DNA of 64,000 nucleotides from Paenibacillus agri (GCF_013359945.1 NZ_JABWCS010000192.1:1-64000), one strand, 5' to 3'; shown: positions 53,651 to 63,157, counted from the first letter of the stretch. Program-made: numbers and translations. Notes: a model not told the origin generated them from the sequence alone.

Positions 53651-55351
53651 TTATTTCGGCAGTTGGAACGAGCTTTTCAAGGATACTATTAGATTGAACA
53701 CCAGATGACCCAGAGCTGAATATTTGCTGTCTACGTTGAAGTAACCGTGACGGAAGAATTGGAACTTGTCCTGAGGTACGCTGTCCTTCAGACCCGGCTC
53801 CACAAAGCCCTGCAGAATCTCCAAGGAGTTCGGGTTCAACTGATCCAGGAAGGTTGGCTCCGGCTTGTCCTCCGCTTCATCCAGACCTTCCACATCAACC
53901 ACTTGATCCGGCTCTTCTGCTGCAATCAGCGGCTCTAAGAGGCGGAATTCTGCCGGAACGGCTTGGCTGGCTTCGACCCAATGCAGCGTTCCTTTAACCT
54001 TACGGCCTGTAAACCCGCTGCCGCTTTTCGTCTCAGGATCATAGGTACAATGCAGTTCAACAACTTCACCGTTCTCATCCTTGATAACCTCATTGCACTT
54101 GATGAAGTAAGCATGCTTCAAGCGTACTTCATTGCCAGGGAACAAACGGAAATATTTGCTTGGCGGATTCTCCATGAAGTCATCGCGTTCGATGTAGATT
54201 TCACGGGAGAACGGAATTTGGCGAACGCCCATTTCTTCGTTCTCTGAGTTATTCTCCGCTTCCAACAACTCACTTTGGCCTTCCGGATAGTTCGTAATGA
54301 CAACCTTAAGCGGGCGAAGCACCGCCATTGTACGCGGCACAGTCAGCTTCAGATCCTCACGAATGAAATGCTCCAGCATCGGATAGTCTACCAGACCATT
54401 GTTCTTGGAGATTCCGGTCTCGAATACAAAATTGCGAATGGCTTCAGGTGTATAGCCACGGCGGCGCAGACCCGAAACCGTCGGCATACGCGGATCGTCC
54501 CAGCCATCGACATGGCCTTCATCAACCAGCAGCTTCAGCTTGCGCTTGCTCGTAACGGTCTGAGCCAGGTTGAGGCGTCCAAATTCGTATTGATGCGGTA
54601 CAGACGGCATTTCGCATTCCGCGATCACCCAATCATAGAATGGACGTTGATCCTCGAACTCCAGAGAACACAGGGAATGCGTTACACCTTCGATAGCGTC
54701 TTCTAGCGGATGGGCAAAGGCATACATCGGATAAATGCACCATTTGTCGCCGGTGTTGTGGTGATGGGCATGAGAAATCCGATAAATGACGGGATCACGA
54801 AGGTTAATGTTCGGCGAAAGCATGTCGATCTTGGCACGAAGCACCTTCTCGCCATTTTGGAATTCACCTGCACGCATGCGGCGGAACAGGTCGAGGTTCT
54901 CCTCAATACTGCGTTCACGGTAAGGACTGTTCTGTCCCGGCTGCGACAACGTGCCGCGCAGCTCGCGGATCTGATCAGCACTGAGATCGTCCACATAGGC
55001 TTTACCTTTGTTGATCAGCAGTTCCGCGCGCACGTACATTTCCTCGAAATAATCGGAGGCGAAGCGCAGCTCTTCCCATTCATAGCCAAGCCACTTCACG
55101 TCTTCTTTAATGGAATTGACGAACTCGACATCCTCTTTGACGGGATTCGTGTCATCGAATCTCAGGTTAGTCTTGCCGCCGAACTCATCCGCAAGTGTAA
55201 AGTTGATCCAAATCGCCTTGGCATGTCCGATATGTAAATAGCCGTTCGGCTCCGGCGGAAACCGGGTGATCACTTCCTTGGCTTTACCCGAGCGGAGATC
55301 TTCGGTAATGACATTCTTAATAAAATTGGAGGGGGTGCTACGGTTCTCCAC
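53651..55351 (-). CDS. glnS: Glutaminyl-tRNA synthetase
   Basis: Class Ib aminoacyl-tRNA synthetase that charges tRNA-Gln directly. The HIGH motif lies in [16 protein letters not shown], and DTNP, the tRNA acceptor insertion and the beta-barrel anticodon domain follow. The KMSKS equivalent is [11 protein letters not shown]. The start is GTG 55351 (566 residues) with AAAGG 9 nt upstream; a TTG at 55360 abuts the ribosome binding site. No YqeY extension is present. Most Bacilli form Gln-tRNA through GatCAB instead, so this gene probably came by ancient transfer (inference). Confidence 0.97.
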   Translation of the reverse strand: MENRSTPSNFIKNVITEDLRSGKAKEVITRFPPEPNGYLHIGHAKAIWINFTLADEFGGKTNLRFDDTNPVKEDVEFVNSIKEDVKWLGYEWEELRFASDYFEEMYVRAELLINKGKAYVDDLSADQIRELRGTLSQPGQNSPYRERSIEENLDLFRRMRAGEFQNGEKVLRAKIDMLSPNINLRDPVIYRISHAHHHNTGDKWCIYPMYAFAHPLEDAIEGVTHSLCSLEFEDQRPFYDWVIAECEMPSVPHQYEFGRLNLAQTVTSKRKLKLLVDEGHVDGWDDPRMPTVSGLRRRGYTPEAIRNFVFETGISKNNGLVDYPMLEHFIREDLKLTVPRTMAVLRPLKVVITNYPEGQSELLEAENNSENEEMGVRQIPFSREIYIERDDFMENPPSKYFRLFPGNEVRLKHAYFIKCNEVIKDENGEVVELHCTYDPETKSGSGFTGRKVKGTLHWVEASQAVPAEFRLLEPLIAAEEPDQVVDVEGLDEAEDKPEPTFLDQLNPNSLEILQGFVEPGLKDSVPQDKFQFFRHGYFNVDSKYSALGHLVFNLIVSLKSSFQLPK

Positions 55352-55570
55352 AGATATCAACCTTTCTTTCTGGAATGTTACTACTACCTTGTATGAACAT
55401 GTTTCCTACTAATATACCCGTTACGCAGGGATTGTTCAATAAAAGCGGACAGGGTTCCGAATGCTTTCTTCCGGTACCTATGAATCTTTTGACTTCACTC
55501 CCGGCGATAGAGTAGCATGAGAGCATAGAGCCTTTTTACCTTAATTTACATCTAAAAGGGGGATTGACCT

Positions 55571-55819
55571 GTGAAAGTCATCAAACTGCCCAAGGAGCAG
55601 CGTGAGCTTCTTGTAGAGCATATCCGCAGCCACTTTGAAGCTGAACGCGGTGAGACCATCGGTCACCTGGCCGCAGATCATCTGCTCGACTTCTTCCTGC
55701 AAGAATTGGGCCCTTCCATCTATAATGAAGCGCTCAAGGACTGCCGTAGCCTGGTAGGGCAGCGGATGCAGTCGCTGGAAGAAGACATTTATGCGCTAGA
55801 ATGGCGACAACGCAGATAG
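55571..55819 (+). CDS. DUF2164 family protein
   Basis: Small conserved protein of 82 residues, helical and charged, with no signal or membrane segment. KLPKEQRELLVEHIRSHFEAERGETIGHLAADHLLDFF (core RGETIGHLAADHLLDFF) is typical of DUF2164. Its function is unknown. GTG 55571 has AAGGGGG 8 nt upstream. It is followed after 36 bp by a GNAT gene on the same strand. Confidence 0.85.
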   Translation: MKVIKLPKEQRELLVEHIRSHFEAERGETIGHLAADHLLDFFLQELGPSIYNEALKDCRSLVGQRMQSLEEDIYALEWRQRR

Positions 55820-55855
55820 ACAGATTAGGCTATGGGCTGCAAAGGAGGCTGCGAC

Positions 55856-56404
55856 TTGTTTAATTACGTTATTGATGAAGAACTTATGCTAAAACCACTG
55901 GCGCCGGAGCATGCCCGCCCGATGTTCCAACTGGTGGATCGCTCACGGGAGCGGCTTAGACAATGGCTGCCATGGGTTGACGGCGTTACGGAGCAGGCTC
56001 ATATCGCCAGCTTCATTAAGAATGCCATGAAGCTGGGCAGCGACAACGGGGGCTTCTCCGCAGGATTATGGGTGCAGGGCGAGCTGGCTGGCGTGATCGG
56101 CTATCATGAGATCGACTGGCATAACCGTTCCGTCGGCATCGGTTACTGGCTGGGCGAAGGCTACGAAGGCAAAGGATATATGACCAGTGCTGTGCGGGTA
56201 TTCGTCGACTACGCGCTGCTGGAGATGGAGCTGAACCGTGTAGAAATCCGCTGTGCTACCGGCAACGCCCCTAGCCGCGCCATTCCTGAGCGGCTGGGCT
56301 TTGTACTGGAAGGTGTCATTCGCCAGGCAGAAAAGCTGCCGGACGACTTCGTTAACCACGCTGTATACGGCCTGCTGCGCAGTGAGTGGCAGCTATTGGG
56401 CTAG
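55856..56404 (+). CDS. GNAT family acetyltransferase, RimJ/RimL type
   Basis: Resembles ribosomal-protein-serine/alanine N-acetyltransferases and YdaF. PLAPEHARPMFQLVDRSRERLRQWLPWVD (core RERLRQWLPWVD) and the acetyl-CoA loop GYEGKGYMTSA are characteristic; NRVEIRCATGNAPSRAIPERLGF is the conserved C-terminal part. TTG 55856 has AAAGGAGG 7 nt upstream and gives 182 residues. The substrate is unknown. Confidence 0.9.
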   Translation: MFNYVIDEELMLKPLAPEHARPMFQLVDRSRERLRQWLPWVDGVTEQAHIASFIKNAMKLGSDNGGFSAGLWVQGELAGVIGYHEIDWHNRSVGIGYWLGEGYEGKGYMTSAVRVFVDYALLEMELNRVEIRCATGNAPSRAIPERLGFVLEGVIRQAEKLPDDFVNHAVYGLLRSEWQLLG

Positions 56405-56428
56405 CCACAAGTCCTAACCTTATGTCCC

Positions 56429-56480
56429 AACCAAGCAACCCGTTCTCCTTACACAATGGATAACGGGTTGCTTGGTTTTA
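56429..56480. terminator. Bidirectional terminator between two GNAT genes
   Basis: AACCAAGCAACCCGTT and AACGGGTTGCTTGGTT form a perfect 16-bp stem with a 17-nt loop. The opposite-strand gene's stop codon lies at its edge (56478-56480). Confidence 0.9.
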
Positions 56481-57008
56481 GGCGGTACCCGTCTCTTCGT
56501 TTTGCTCTCCAGTAAGCATAAGACCCATAAAGATTTCATCGACATAATGGCCGCCGAGATAAAACTCTTCCCGCAATCGTCCCTCCTCCTGAAATCCACA
56601 GGATCGGTAGAAGGTCAGTGCCACCTCATTACTTGCAAGCACACGCAGGCGGAGCTTGCGGATGCCGTAATCCCTGACATGCCTTTTGACCGCTTCCACC
56701 AATTGGCGTCCAATACCGGACCGCCGAAACTCTGGATGGACTGCAATATTAATCTCACAGACATGCCGATGGCTCTTCATCGGGCTGGGACTGCCAAAGC
56801 CGACATACCCGTATAGCCGGCCCTGATTTAAGGCCAATAACTGAGAGCCGGGTGGTGAATGCTGCAAATAATCCTCCCGCGAACGCCATTTCAAAGGTCC
56901 CGGTGTCGTTTCCTCAGTCCAGACGAGATGATCCAGCGCAATCAGATCCCCGGCATCCCTGATCTCCGAGGGCCGGATCATCAGCGCGCCGCTATCCATT
57001 CGTTGCAT
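56478..57008 (-). CDS. GNAT family N-acetyltransferase
   Basis: A 176-residue acetyltransferase with IRPSEIRDAGDLIALDH at the N-terminus, the beta-4 strand EINIAVHPEFR, the acetyl-CoA loop RRSGIGRQLVEAV and NEVALTFYRSCGF. ATG 57008 has AAGGGGGAGG just upstream; ATG 56999 is a second option. It follows the MFS gene by 62 bp on the same strand and is likely cotranscribed, so the pair might act in drug modification and export (inference). Confidence 0.87.
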   Translation of the reverse strand: MQRMDSGALMIRPSEIRDAGDLIALDHLVWTEETTPGPLKWRSREDYLQHSPPGSQLLALNQGRLYGYVGFGSPSPMKSHRHVCEINIAVHPEFRRSGIGRQLVEAVKRHVRDYGIRKLRLRVLASNEVALTFYRSCGFQEEGRLREEFYLGGHYVDEIFMGLMLTGEQNEETGTA

Positions 57009-57070
57009 AAGCCTCCCCCTTACCCCAACTCTGGAATATATATCAGGCCGATGGCTACCCATGCCAAAGC

Positions 57071-58297
57071 CTAAGGTGATACAGTTACCTGGTCCGCCGA
57101 GCCGAGCCGGCGATTGATATAGGCATGAATAATGAAGAACAAGGTGGACAGCACTGCCATGGCACACGCCAGCCAGGCGGTAGGCGACAATCCTCCGCTG
57201 TCATACAAGCTGCCCATGAAATATGGGCCGATAACTCTGCCGATGGCCCCAATACCTCCGCTCAGCCCCAGGTAGAACGGGGCACTGCGGTTCGCATGTT
57301 CGGTGATGAAAGCCGGCATAGCCGGAGAAATTAACATTTCACCGAACGTAGTTAACACCATGGCCAGAATCAGGCCAGGGTAATTCTGCACGCCCAGGAT
57401 CACGGCATAGCCGCTCAAATAGAGCAGCGCACTGGCCGTCATCTGGGCCGTGGAATCTTTGGCGAACCAGCGTTTCAGCAAACTGATCACGGGCTGGGCA
57501 GCAAAGATCAGAATGCCGTTCAGCGTCCAAAGGAAGCCATACGCTTTCTTGGGCCAGTCTTCCGAAATAATAAACGGTGACACACCCGTGTTCCAGATGG
57601 AGTTGCCGACCAGCAGGAACAGCGAAGCTACCGACATATAGAGGTAGATTCTTGTATTGCCCATCAGTAGCCAGCCGGACTGGCTGCGGGGCTGATGCTT
57701 TTTATAATCGGCTCCCTCTGCTTCCGGTCCCGTTCCGACTCGCCGCAGATACATGAAGAAAAACACGGCGAATACAGCTGAGGTCACACCGTTCATCACG
57801 AAGCTCAGCATATAGGAGATATCGGCGAGAAAACCGCTCAAGGCCGTACCTAGCGCCACACCTATATTATTAGCGACGTAGACGATGTTAAACAACTCAC
57901 CCCGCTGCTTGGCAAAGCGAAAGCCAATAAAGGCCTGAATGGCCGGGAGTGACAACGAATTGAATAGCCCCACAAACCCCATAACGATCATGAAAATCGT
58001 CCAATTGTGACTGGCGGCCGGAAGAGTGAACAACGCGAAGGCGTTCATAGCGAGCGCTCCGACAATCAGGCGGTTCACGCCAACTTTGTGGTACAGGGAG
58101 CCACCCAGCAGTTGACCGGCAATCCCCCCCAAGGATTGAATCAGAATGACCAGACCGGCATCCTTCATACTGCGGCCGAGCTCATCGAAAACATACATGG
58201 TCACGAGCGGCCACATCAGTGCACTGCCCGTCGCATTGATCAGGCTGGCAATCAGAAATACTTTTACTTCTTTAGGATAAGCAGATAAAAACCTCAT
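57071..58297 (-). CDS. MFS transporter
   Basis: Twelve-helix drug:H+ antiporter-like protein of 408 residues: FLIASLINATGSALMWPLVTMYV (core ATGSALMWPLV), GQLLGGSLYHKVGVNRLIVG as motif A, and a central cytoplasmic loop at GTGPEAEGADYKKH. Substrate unknown. The ribosome binding site GAGGATG is rather distant from ATG 58297. A TGATATAAT extended -10 lies on the same strand at 58407-58414 and may be its promoter. Confidence 0.9.
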   Translation of the reverse strand: MRFLSAYPKEVKVFLIASLINATGSALMWPLVTMYVFDELGRSMKDAGLVILIQSLGGIAGQLLGGSLYHKVGVNRLIVGALAMNAFALFTLPAASHNWTIFMIVMGFVGLFNSLSLPAIQAFIGFRFAKQRGELFNIVYVANNIGVALGTALSGFLADISYMLSFVMNGVTSAVFAVFFFMYLRRVGTGPEAEGADYKKHQPRSQSGWLLMGNTRIYLYMSVASLFLLVGNSIWNTGVSPFIISEDWPKKAYGFLWTLNGILIFAAQPVISLLKRWFAKDSTAQMTASALLYLSGYAVILGVQNYPGLILAMVLTTFGEMLISPAMPAFITEHANRSAPFYLGLSGGIGAIGRVIGPYFMGSLYDSGGLSPTAWLACAMAVLSTLFFIIHAYINRRLGSADQVTVSP

Positions 58298-58406
58298 AAC
58301 TAGTGTACATCCTCTGTAAGATTGGTGTCGTCAATTCCACCAGTATCCTCCCATCAGTAGCTGTAGGGCAAGCATGTACACTGCCGCATTGTCGCATCAT
58401 CGCGAT

Positions 58407-58414
58407 ATTATATC
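58407..58414 (-). promoter_or_regulatory. Possible extended -10 promoter of the MFS-GNAT unit
   Basis: Minus-strand TGATATAAT with a TTGACT 13 nt further upstream (too close for a standard -35). About 110 bp before the MFS start. Otherwise 58298-58588 has no gene or structure that I can see. Confidence 0.4.
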
Positions 58415-58588
58415 AAAGTGATCGAAGTCAACGGAATGACCGTTCTCCATTGTCTAGAATGACTCTGATTCACCTCCGTATTCCCAGGGTAATAGAGCCT
58501 AAGAAACACTCCCTATTAGAATCGCCGTGCGTTTCGATTTCGTTCCCCCGAGTCGAGACCGCGGCGAATTTTTATTATGTAATGGTAC

Positions 58589-58614
58589 AAAAAAACATCC
58601 CCCAAGGAAGCATG
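58589..58614 (-). terminator. Possible terminator after the formate/nitrite channel gene
   Basis: Minus-strand CAT-g-CTTCC-TT-GGGGG-ATG can fold (with two G-U pairs) and TTTTTTTG follows. A weak stem but a good T-tract. Confidence 0.5.
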
Positions 58615-58685
58615 CCTGTAACTTGACTTCAGGACCTGCGAACCCCAGAGAATGTCTGTTCATCAACGTAGCCCTGTGCTACGCA

Positions 58686-59513
58686 TTAAGCATGTTTCTT
58701 GGCACTGGCAACAGACATGCTATCCACCGCTTGCACCGCCGTAGGCGCTTTGCGTAAGTAAGCTGCCCAATAGGCTGCCGCTACAAATATAGCCCCGCCT
58801 GTCAGATTTCCCAACCAGACTGGAATAAAGTTCATTAAATACTCGTACCAGGAATAGTGCCCCTCAAAGATTGCCGCCGGAATGAGGAACATATTGGCTA
58901 CAACGTGCTGGAAGCCGATGGCGACGAACGCCATGGTCGGGAACCAGATGCCAAGGATTTTGCCACTGAAGCTGTCTGCGCCGTAGGAAAGCCATACCGC
59001 CAAAGCGACGAGCCAGTTACAGCCGATCCCAGAGACGAAAGCCGGGAGGAATCCAGCTTCAAGCTTATGTCCCGCCATATCCACCAGTTTATCCAGATAG
59101 ACTCCGTCTGACGTCAACCCGGCGACATGCCCGAAGAAATAGGCAACGAACAAGGCCCCAGCCAAGTTACTCAGTGTGATCAGCGTCAAGTTCTTGACGA
59201 CTTCCTTGAATGTAATTTTCTTTGCCATAAAGGCTAGCGGCACCGCCATCATATTGCCTGTTAACAGTTCCGCTCCTGCCAGTAGCACAAGAATCAGACC
59301 TACCGGGAAGACTGCAGCCCCGATGAAATTCGCAATGGAGCCCCATTCTTTCGGCGCGGATGCAATCACGCGGATATCCAGTAAAAACCCGAGGGCGATA
59401 AAGGCACCGCCCAGGAAGCCAAGTATAAGGACGGTACTCAGCGGATTATGCGCCTTCTTGATTCCGTTCTCCACCGTTGCTTCAGCAATTTGCTGAGGTT
59501 TGTTATAAGCCAT
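58686..59513 (-). CDS. Formate/nitrite transporter family (FocA/NirC) channel
   Basis: Pentameric membrane channel family for formate, nitrite or similar small anions. Six hydrophobic segments are seen, with AELLTGNMM (first repeat) and the second repeat GIGCNWLVALAVWLS, and FVAIGFQHVVANMF, which holds the central histidine of the pore. The 275 residues are typical. AAAGGGG lies 9 nt before the ATG. Two GTGA-N6-TCAC boxes lie upstream. B. subtilis ywcJ, a family member, is a known Rex target. Confidence 0.92.
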   Translation of the reverse strand: MAYNKPQQIAEATVENGIKKAHNPLSTVLILGFLGGAFIALGFLLDIRVIASAPKEWGSIANFIGAAVFPVGLILVLLAGAELLTGNMMAVPLAFMAKKITFKEVVKNLTLITLSNLAGALFVAYFFGHVAGLTSDGVYLDKLVDMAGHKLEAGFLPAFVSGIGCNWLVALAVWLSYGADSFSGKILGIWFPTMAFVAIGFQHVVANMFLIPAAIFEGHYSWYEYLMNFIPVWLGNLTGGAIFVAAAYWAAYLRKAPTAVQAVDSMSVASAKKHA

Positions 59514-59555
59514 GGTTCGTATCCCCTTTTAATACTTTAAATTTGTTCCTTTATG

Positions 59556-59628
59556 CCATTGTAGCGTGTCATATAAGACATTAACGTGATAATAATCACT
59601 ACTGCAAAAGACAAGTGAAAATTTTCAC
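59556..59628 (-). promoter_or_regulatory. Two Rex/Fnr-type boxes and -10 before the formate/nitrite channel gene
   Basis: GTGATAATAATCAC (59586-59599) and the perfect 16-bp palindrome AGTGAAAATTTTCACT (59614-59629) both fit GTGA-N6-TCAC. The second also fits the Rex core GTGAA-N4-TTCAC. A minus-strand -10 TACAAT (59558-59563) would place the nearer box at about -41, the position for class II activation by an Fnr/CRP protein. The sequence cannot decide between Rex and Fnr. Confidence 0.6.
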
Positions 59629-59657
59629 TGACATGTCATAATTAAAGTTTGGATACG

Positions 59658-59690
59658 CAAAAAAACCGAAGCCAGTACTCTGGCTCCGGT
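59658..59690 (-). terminator. Intrinsic terminator after nox
   Basis: Minus-strand ACCGGAGCCAG-AGTA-CTGGCTTCGGT followed by TTTTTTTGCG. Confidence 0.92.
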
Positions 59691-59706
59691 CTGAATAATG
59701 ATGCTA

Positions 59707-61071
59707 TTACACAAGTGCGGGTTCCTTGGCAGCCAGGGTTTTCGGCAATGCCTGCAGTCCGGCAGTATTCAGGAAGTTCCAAGGCTTGTTGTAGTGCGGC
59801 TGGAAAAAGAAGTCGATAAAGGCCAGCTGATCCACCGTCATCTTATTCTGGATGCAGACCGAGATCGTATTAATGGATTGCGTCAAATCCATTTTGGACA
59901 TGATCTGCGCCCCCAGGATGCGGCGTGTCGCACGTTCAAACACAACCTTGAGCTGCACCTGCTCGAATGTAGGCATGAACTCCGGACGGTAGTTGTCGGT
60001 GATCATAACGCTATCCACTTCCATACCTTCACCCTTGGCAGCTTCCTCCGTCAGTCCCGTTCCAGCAATGTTATCTTCATAGATCTTGATGCCGGATGTT
60101 CCTTGCGTGCCCATGTAAGGAATAGTCTGGGCGACAAGATTACGGGCCACCAGAGTACCCATCCGTACAGCGTTAGTTGCCAGCGGAATGTAGGCATTTT
60201 TACCAGTTGGGTTGTAGTGGATCGCGCAGCTGTCGCCAGCGGCGAAGACATCAGGCGCACTAGTCTCCATGTAATTGTTCACAACGATCGCACCGTTCGG
60301 CAGCATTTCAACCTGGCCTTTCAACAGCTCCGTATTAGGACGGAAGCCGATACATAGAATTACCAGCTCGGTCTCATGCTCACCTTTGCTTGTGATAACC
60401 TTCGTAACCTTGCCATTCTCGCCCACAAAAGAGCTAACCTTCTCACCAAGCGCCAAGGTAATACCATGATCCTTCAGCGACTGCTCGATAGGAGCAGTGA
60501 ATTCTTCGTCCAGGTATTTGCTCAAAATCCGCTCTTCCCCGTCGATCAAGGTTACCTGTTTGCCGTTCATCTGGAACGCCTCAACCAGCTCTACTCCGAT
60601 ATATCCGGCGCCAACTACCGTAATCCGGTTCACTTGCTGGGCTCTTTCAATGATAGTGTTGGAGTGATTGTAGTTCTTCGAGAGCAAAATACCGTCCAGA
60701 TCCATACCTTCCAGCTTCGGAACAATCGGCCAAGATCCGGTGGTCATGATCAGCTTGTCGTAAGTATCGTCAAATTCCTGTCCGTTCGCAAGGTTGCGGG
60801 CCCGGAGTGTCTTGGCTTTGGTGTCAACCGCAATCACTTCGTGACGCATGTTCGTCTTCACCCCAAGCTCGGCGAGCTTCTCTGGGGAAGAATAGAACAG
60901 TCCTTGAGGGTCCTTAACAACACCGCCTACATAAAGGGCGATCCCGCAGGACAGGAACGAAATATTGTCGTTGCGTTCGTACACCGTAATCTCGGCGTCT
61001 GGATAAAGCTGGGCTGTGTTAACGATGGCTGCGGTTCCGGCATGGGTACATCCAATGACTGCTACTTTCAT
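59707..61071 (-). CDS. nox: Water-forming NADH oxidase / CoA-disulfide-reductase-family flavoenzyme
   Basis: FAD enzyme that oxidises NADH, most likely reducing O2 to water. From ATG 61071 (454 residues) the N-terminus is KVAVIGCTHAGTAA with His10, and the redox-active Cys42 falls in SFLSCGIALYVGG, exactly the positions of NADH oxidase and peroxidase. The NAD fold is TVVGAGYIGVEL-like, and the C-terminal dimerisation domain is present. GGAGGAGG precedes the chosen start; an ATG six codons upstream is less suited. Two GTGA-N6-TCAC boxes lie upstream, so redox or oxygen control is likely. Confidence 0.88.
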   Translation of the reverse strand: MKVAVIGCTHAGTAAIVNTAQLYPDAEITVYERNDNISFLSCGIALYVGGVVKDPQGLFYSSPEKLAELGVKTNMRHEVIAVDTKAKTLRARNLANGQEFDDTYDKLIMTTGSWPIVPKLEGMDLDGILLSKNYNHSNTIIERAQQVNRITVVGAGYIGVELVEAFQMNGKQVTLIDGEERILSKYLDEEFTAPIEQSLKDHGITLALGEKVSSFVGENGKVTKVITSKGEHETELVILCIGFRPNTELLKGQVEMLPNGAIVVNNYMETSAPDVFAAGDSCAIHYNPTGKNAYIPLATNAVRMGTLVARNLVAQTIPYMGTQGTSGIKIYEDNIAGTGLTEEAAKGEGMEVDSVMITDNYRPEFMPTFEQVQLKVVFERATRRILGAQIMSKMDLTQSINTISVCIQNKMTVDQLAFIDFFFQPHYNKPWNFLNTAGLQALPKTLAAKEPALV

Positions 61072-61116
61072 GATTTCTTCCTCCTCCAATTTGAAAAGCT
61101 TATATATTGTTTATTT

Positions 61117-61163
61117 GTGATTTATTTCACTTTATGAACTGATTATATTGTGATTTTTATCAC
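61117..61163 (-). promoter_or_regulatory. Two Rex/Fnr-type boxes upstream of nox
   Basis: GTGATTTATTTCAC (61117-61130) and TGTGATTTTTATCACA (61149-61164) are both GTGA-N6-TCAC; the latter matches TGTGA-N6-TCACA perfectly. Centres are 33 bp apart. A TATATA (61101-61106) nearer the gene could be the -10. Rex (TTGTGA-type) and Fnr consensus sequences are both compatible. Confidence 0.62.
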
Positions 61164-61302
61164 ATTTCAACCCTATTTCTGCAATTCCTTAAATTGTTCA
61201 CAATTTTAAGTATTTTGTGTCCGCTTCCTGCTTAATTGCGTTGATCTTTAGCTTCTCCATGTCACAGAGCCATTATGACCGTCAAGCCAAGCCTATAAAT
61301 AC

Positions 61303-61351
61303 ATAAAGCCCCAAGCCTTACCGTCCATACAGACAAGTAAAGCCCGGGGCT
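61303..61351 (-). terminator. Probable terminator after fhs
   Basis: Minus-strand AGCCCC (61351-61346) pairs with GGGGCT (61312-61307), with inner CTTTAC/GTAAGG pairing, followed by TTATGTATTTAT. Confidence 0.65.
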
Positions 61352-61368
61352 ATAGTTTCGTTCCAACC

Positions 61369-63000
61369 TTATTCTAATCCGTGTATCTCGCCATCCTCAT
61401 CCACTCGTATCCCTTCAGCTGCTGGTCGAGCCGGAAGACCAGGCATAGTTACGATGTTGCCGGTAATAACTACGGCAAACCCGGCACCAAGTGACAGCGT
61501 GATGTCACGCACGCCCATAGTAAAGCCTTCGGGTGCCCCAAGAAGCTTGGCCTGATCAGAGAAAGAATACGGCGTCTTGGCCATGCACACTTGCAGCTCA
61601 TTCAGACCCAGCCGGTCAATCACAGCCAGGCTGCGCTTGGCTGCGGGAGAGAAGCTCACCTCTGCACCACGGTAGATTTCACGCACAATAGTGGTGATTT
61701 TGTCCGTAATATCAAGGCTATCCTCATACAAAGGCTCAAAATCAGCACTGTCTTGCTCCAGCACCCGCAGTAACTCACTTGCCAGTTCCTGGCCGCCCGC
61801 TCCGCCCTCTGCCCATACCTTGGATACGGCAGACGGCACCTTCAGACGTTGGCAAGCTGCCTGGATCGCCTCGATCTCGGCCGGGCTGTCGCCCGCAAAA
61901 TGATTGATGGCTACAACAACTGGTAAGCCGAACTTACCAAGGTTCTCAATATGACGTTCCATATTAGGAATGCCTTCAAGCAAGGCTGTTGGATTCTCGG
62001 ACCCGAGCTCACTCTTGGCAACACCGCCATTGTATTTCAGGGACTTCACAGTAACCACCAGCACGGCTGCGGCAGGGGTTAATCCAGCTTGACGGCATTT
62101 AATGTCCATGAATTTCTCGGCTCCAAGATCAGCGCCAAAGCCAGCTTCCGTGACGACAAGATCACCCAGCTTCAGCGCATAGCGAGTACCTATAACACTG
62201 CTGCAGCCATGGGCTATATTCGCAAAAGGCCCGCCATGCACGATAACCGGCGTGCCTTCCAGTGTCTGTACCAGATTCGGCTTTACTGCTTCCTTCAGCA
62301 GGGCTGCCATGGCCTCCACTGCACCCAGCTCCTGTGCTGTGACTGGCTGACCGAGATGATTATATCCAACAAGAATCCGGCCCAGCCGTTTCTTAAGATC
62401 AGACAAATCATCACAAAGGCAGAGTACAGCCATAATCTCTGAAGCTGTAGTGATCTGAAAACCAGCTTCCCGGACGGTACCGTTGCCGTCTCCCAGACCA
62501 GTAACAATGCTCCGCAGACTGCGGTCGTTCATATCCATGACGCGCTTCCATATGATTCGCTGAGGATCCAGATCCAGCGCATTACCGTGGAAGATATGAT
62601 TGTCGATCATAGCAGATAATAAATTATGCGCAGAGGTCACCGCATGAATATCTCCGGTAAAATGGAGGTTTATCTCGTCCGCCGGGACAATCTGTGATTG
62701 GCCTCCGCCAGTAGCTCCGCCCTTCATACCCAGGCAAGGCCCCAGCGAAGGTTCACGCAGCGCAGCTACCGTCTTTACCCCGGAAGCGTTAAGTGCCTGA
62801 GCGAGACCAATCGTGGTCAGCGTCTTTCCTTCTCCAGCCGGCGTGGGATTGACCGCCGTCACCAGAACAAGTTTTCCGTCCGGCCGGTGGCTAAGCTCCT
62901 CCCAGAGTGAAGGTGCCAGCTTGCTTTTATATTTACCGTAAAGCTCCAGATGTTGTTCACCAATTCCTGCTTCTGCCGCTACTTCCGTAATCAATTTCAT
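61369..63000 (-). CDS. fhs: Formate-tetrahydrofolate ligase
   Basis: ATP-dependent enzyme making 10-formyl-THF from formate and THF, feeding purine synthesis and initiator tRNA formylation. P-loop NPTPAGEGKTLTTIGL, substrate motifs REPSLGPCLGMKGGATGGG (core LGPCLGMKGGATGGG) and VLVVTVKSLKYNGGV are all present. The 543 residues are close to the usual 555. ATG 63000 has AGGAGGG 13 nt upstream. Although fhs is a common ZTP-riboswitch gene, no such aptamer is seen in 63001-63150. It complements glyA in one-carbon supply. Confidence 0.97.
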   Translation of the reverse strand: MKLITEVAAEAGIGEQHLELYGKYKSKLAPSLWEELSHRPDGKLVLVTAVNPTPAGEGKTLTTIGLAQALNASGVKTVAALREPSLGPCLGMKGGATGGGQSQIVPADEINLHFTGDIHAVTSAHNLLSAMIDNHIFHGNALDLDPQRIIWKRVMDMNDRSLRSIVTGLGDGNGTVREAGFQITTASEIMAVLCLCDDLSDLKKRLGRILVGYNHLGQPVTAQELGAVEAMAALLKEAVKPNLVQTLEGTPVIVHGGPFANIAHGCSSVIGTRYALKLGDLVVTEAGFGADLGAEKFMDIKCRQAGLTPAAAVLVVTVKSLKYNGGVAKSELGSENPTALLEGIPNMERHIENLGKFGLPVVVAINHFAGDSPAEIEAIQAACQRLKVPSAVSKVWAEGGAGGQELASELLRVLEQDSADFEPLYEDSLDITDKITTIVREIYRGAEVSFSPAAKRSLAVIDRLGLNELQVCMAKTPYSFSDQAKLLGAPEGFTMGVRDITLSLGAGFAVVITGNIVTMPGLPARPAAEGIRVDEDGEIHGLE

Positions 63001-63157
63001 GCCGTGTACAGAACCCTCCTGCCAATTATTATTCTGAAATCTTTCCTGCTTTATGCGAATTCCTGTTATGTATCATTGCTACTAAAGAATACAAGGTCTA
63101 TGAAAAGCGTCAAGGATTATTTTCACACTTCAGTGATCTCTACAAGGCTAAATAGAC

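Noticed and set aside
57009..57167. N-terminal extension of the GNAT protein overlapping the MFS gene
   Set aside because: Family N-terminus and AAGGGGGAGG point to ATG 57008.
63001..63150. A second ZTP riboswitch before fhs
   Set aside because: The conserved CCTGGGCA end and ACTGGCG segment are absent.
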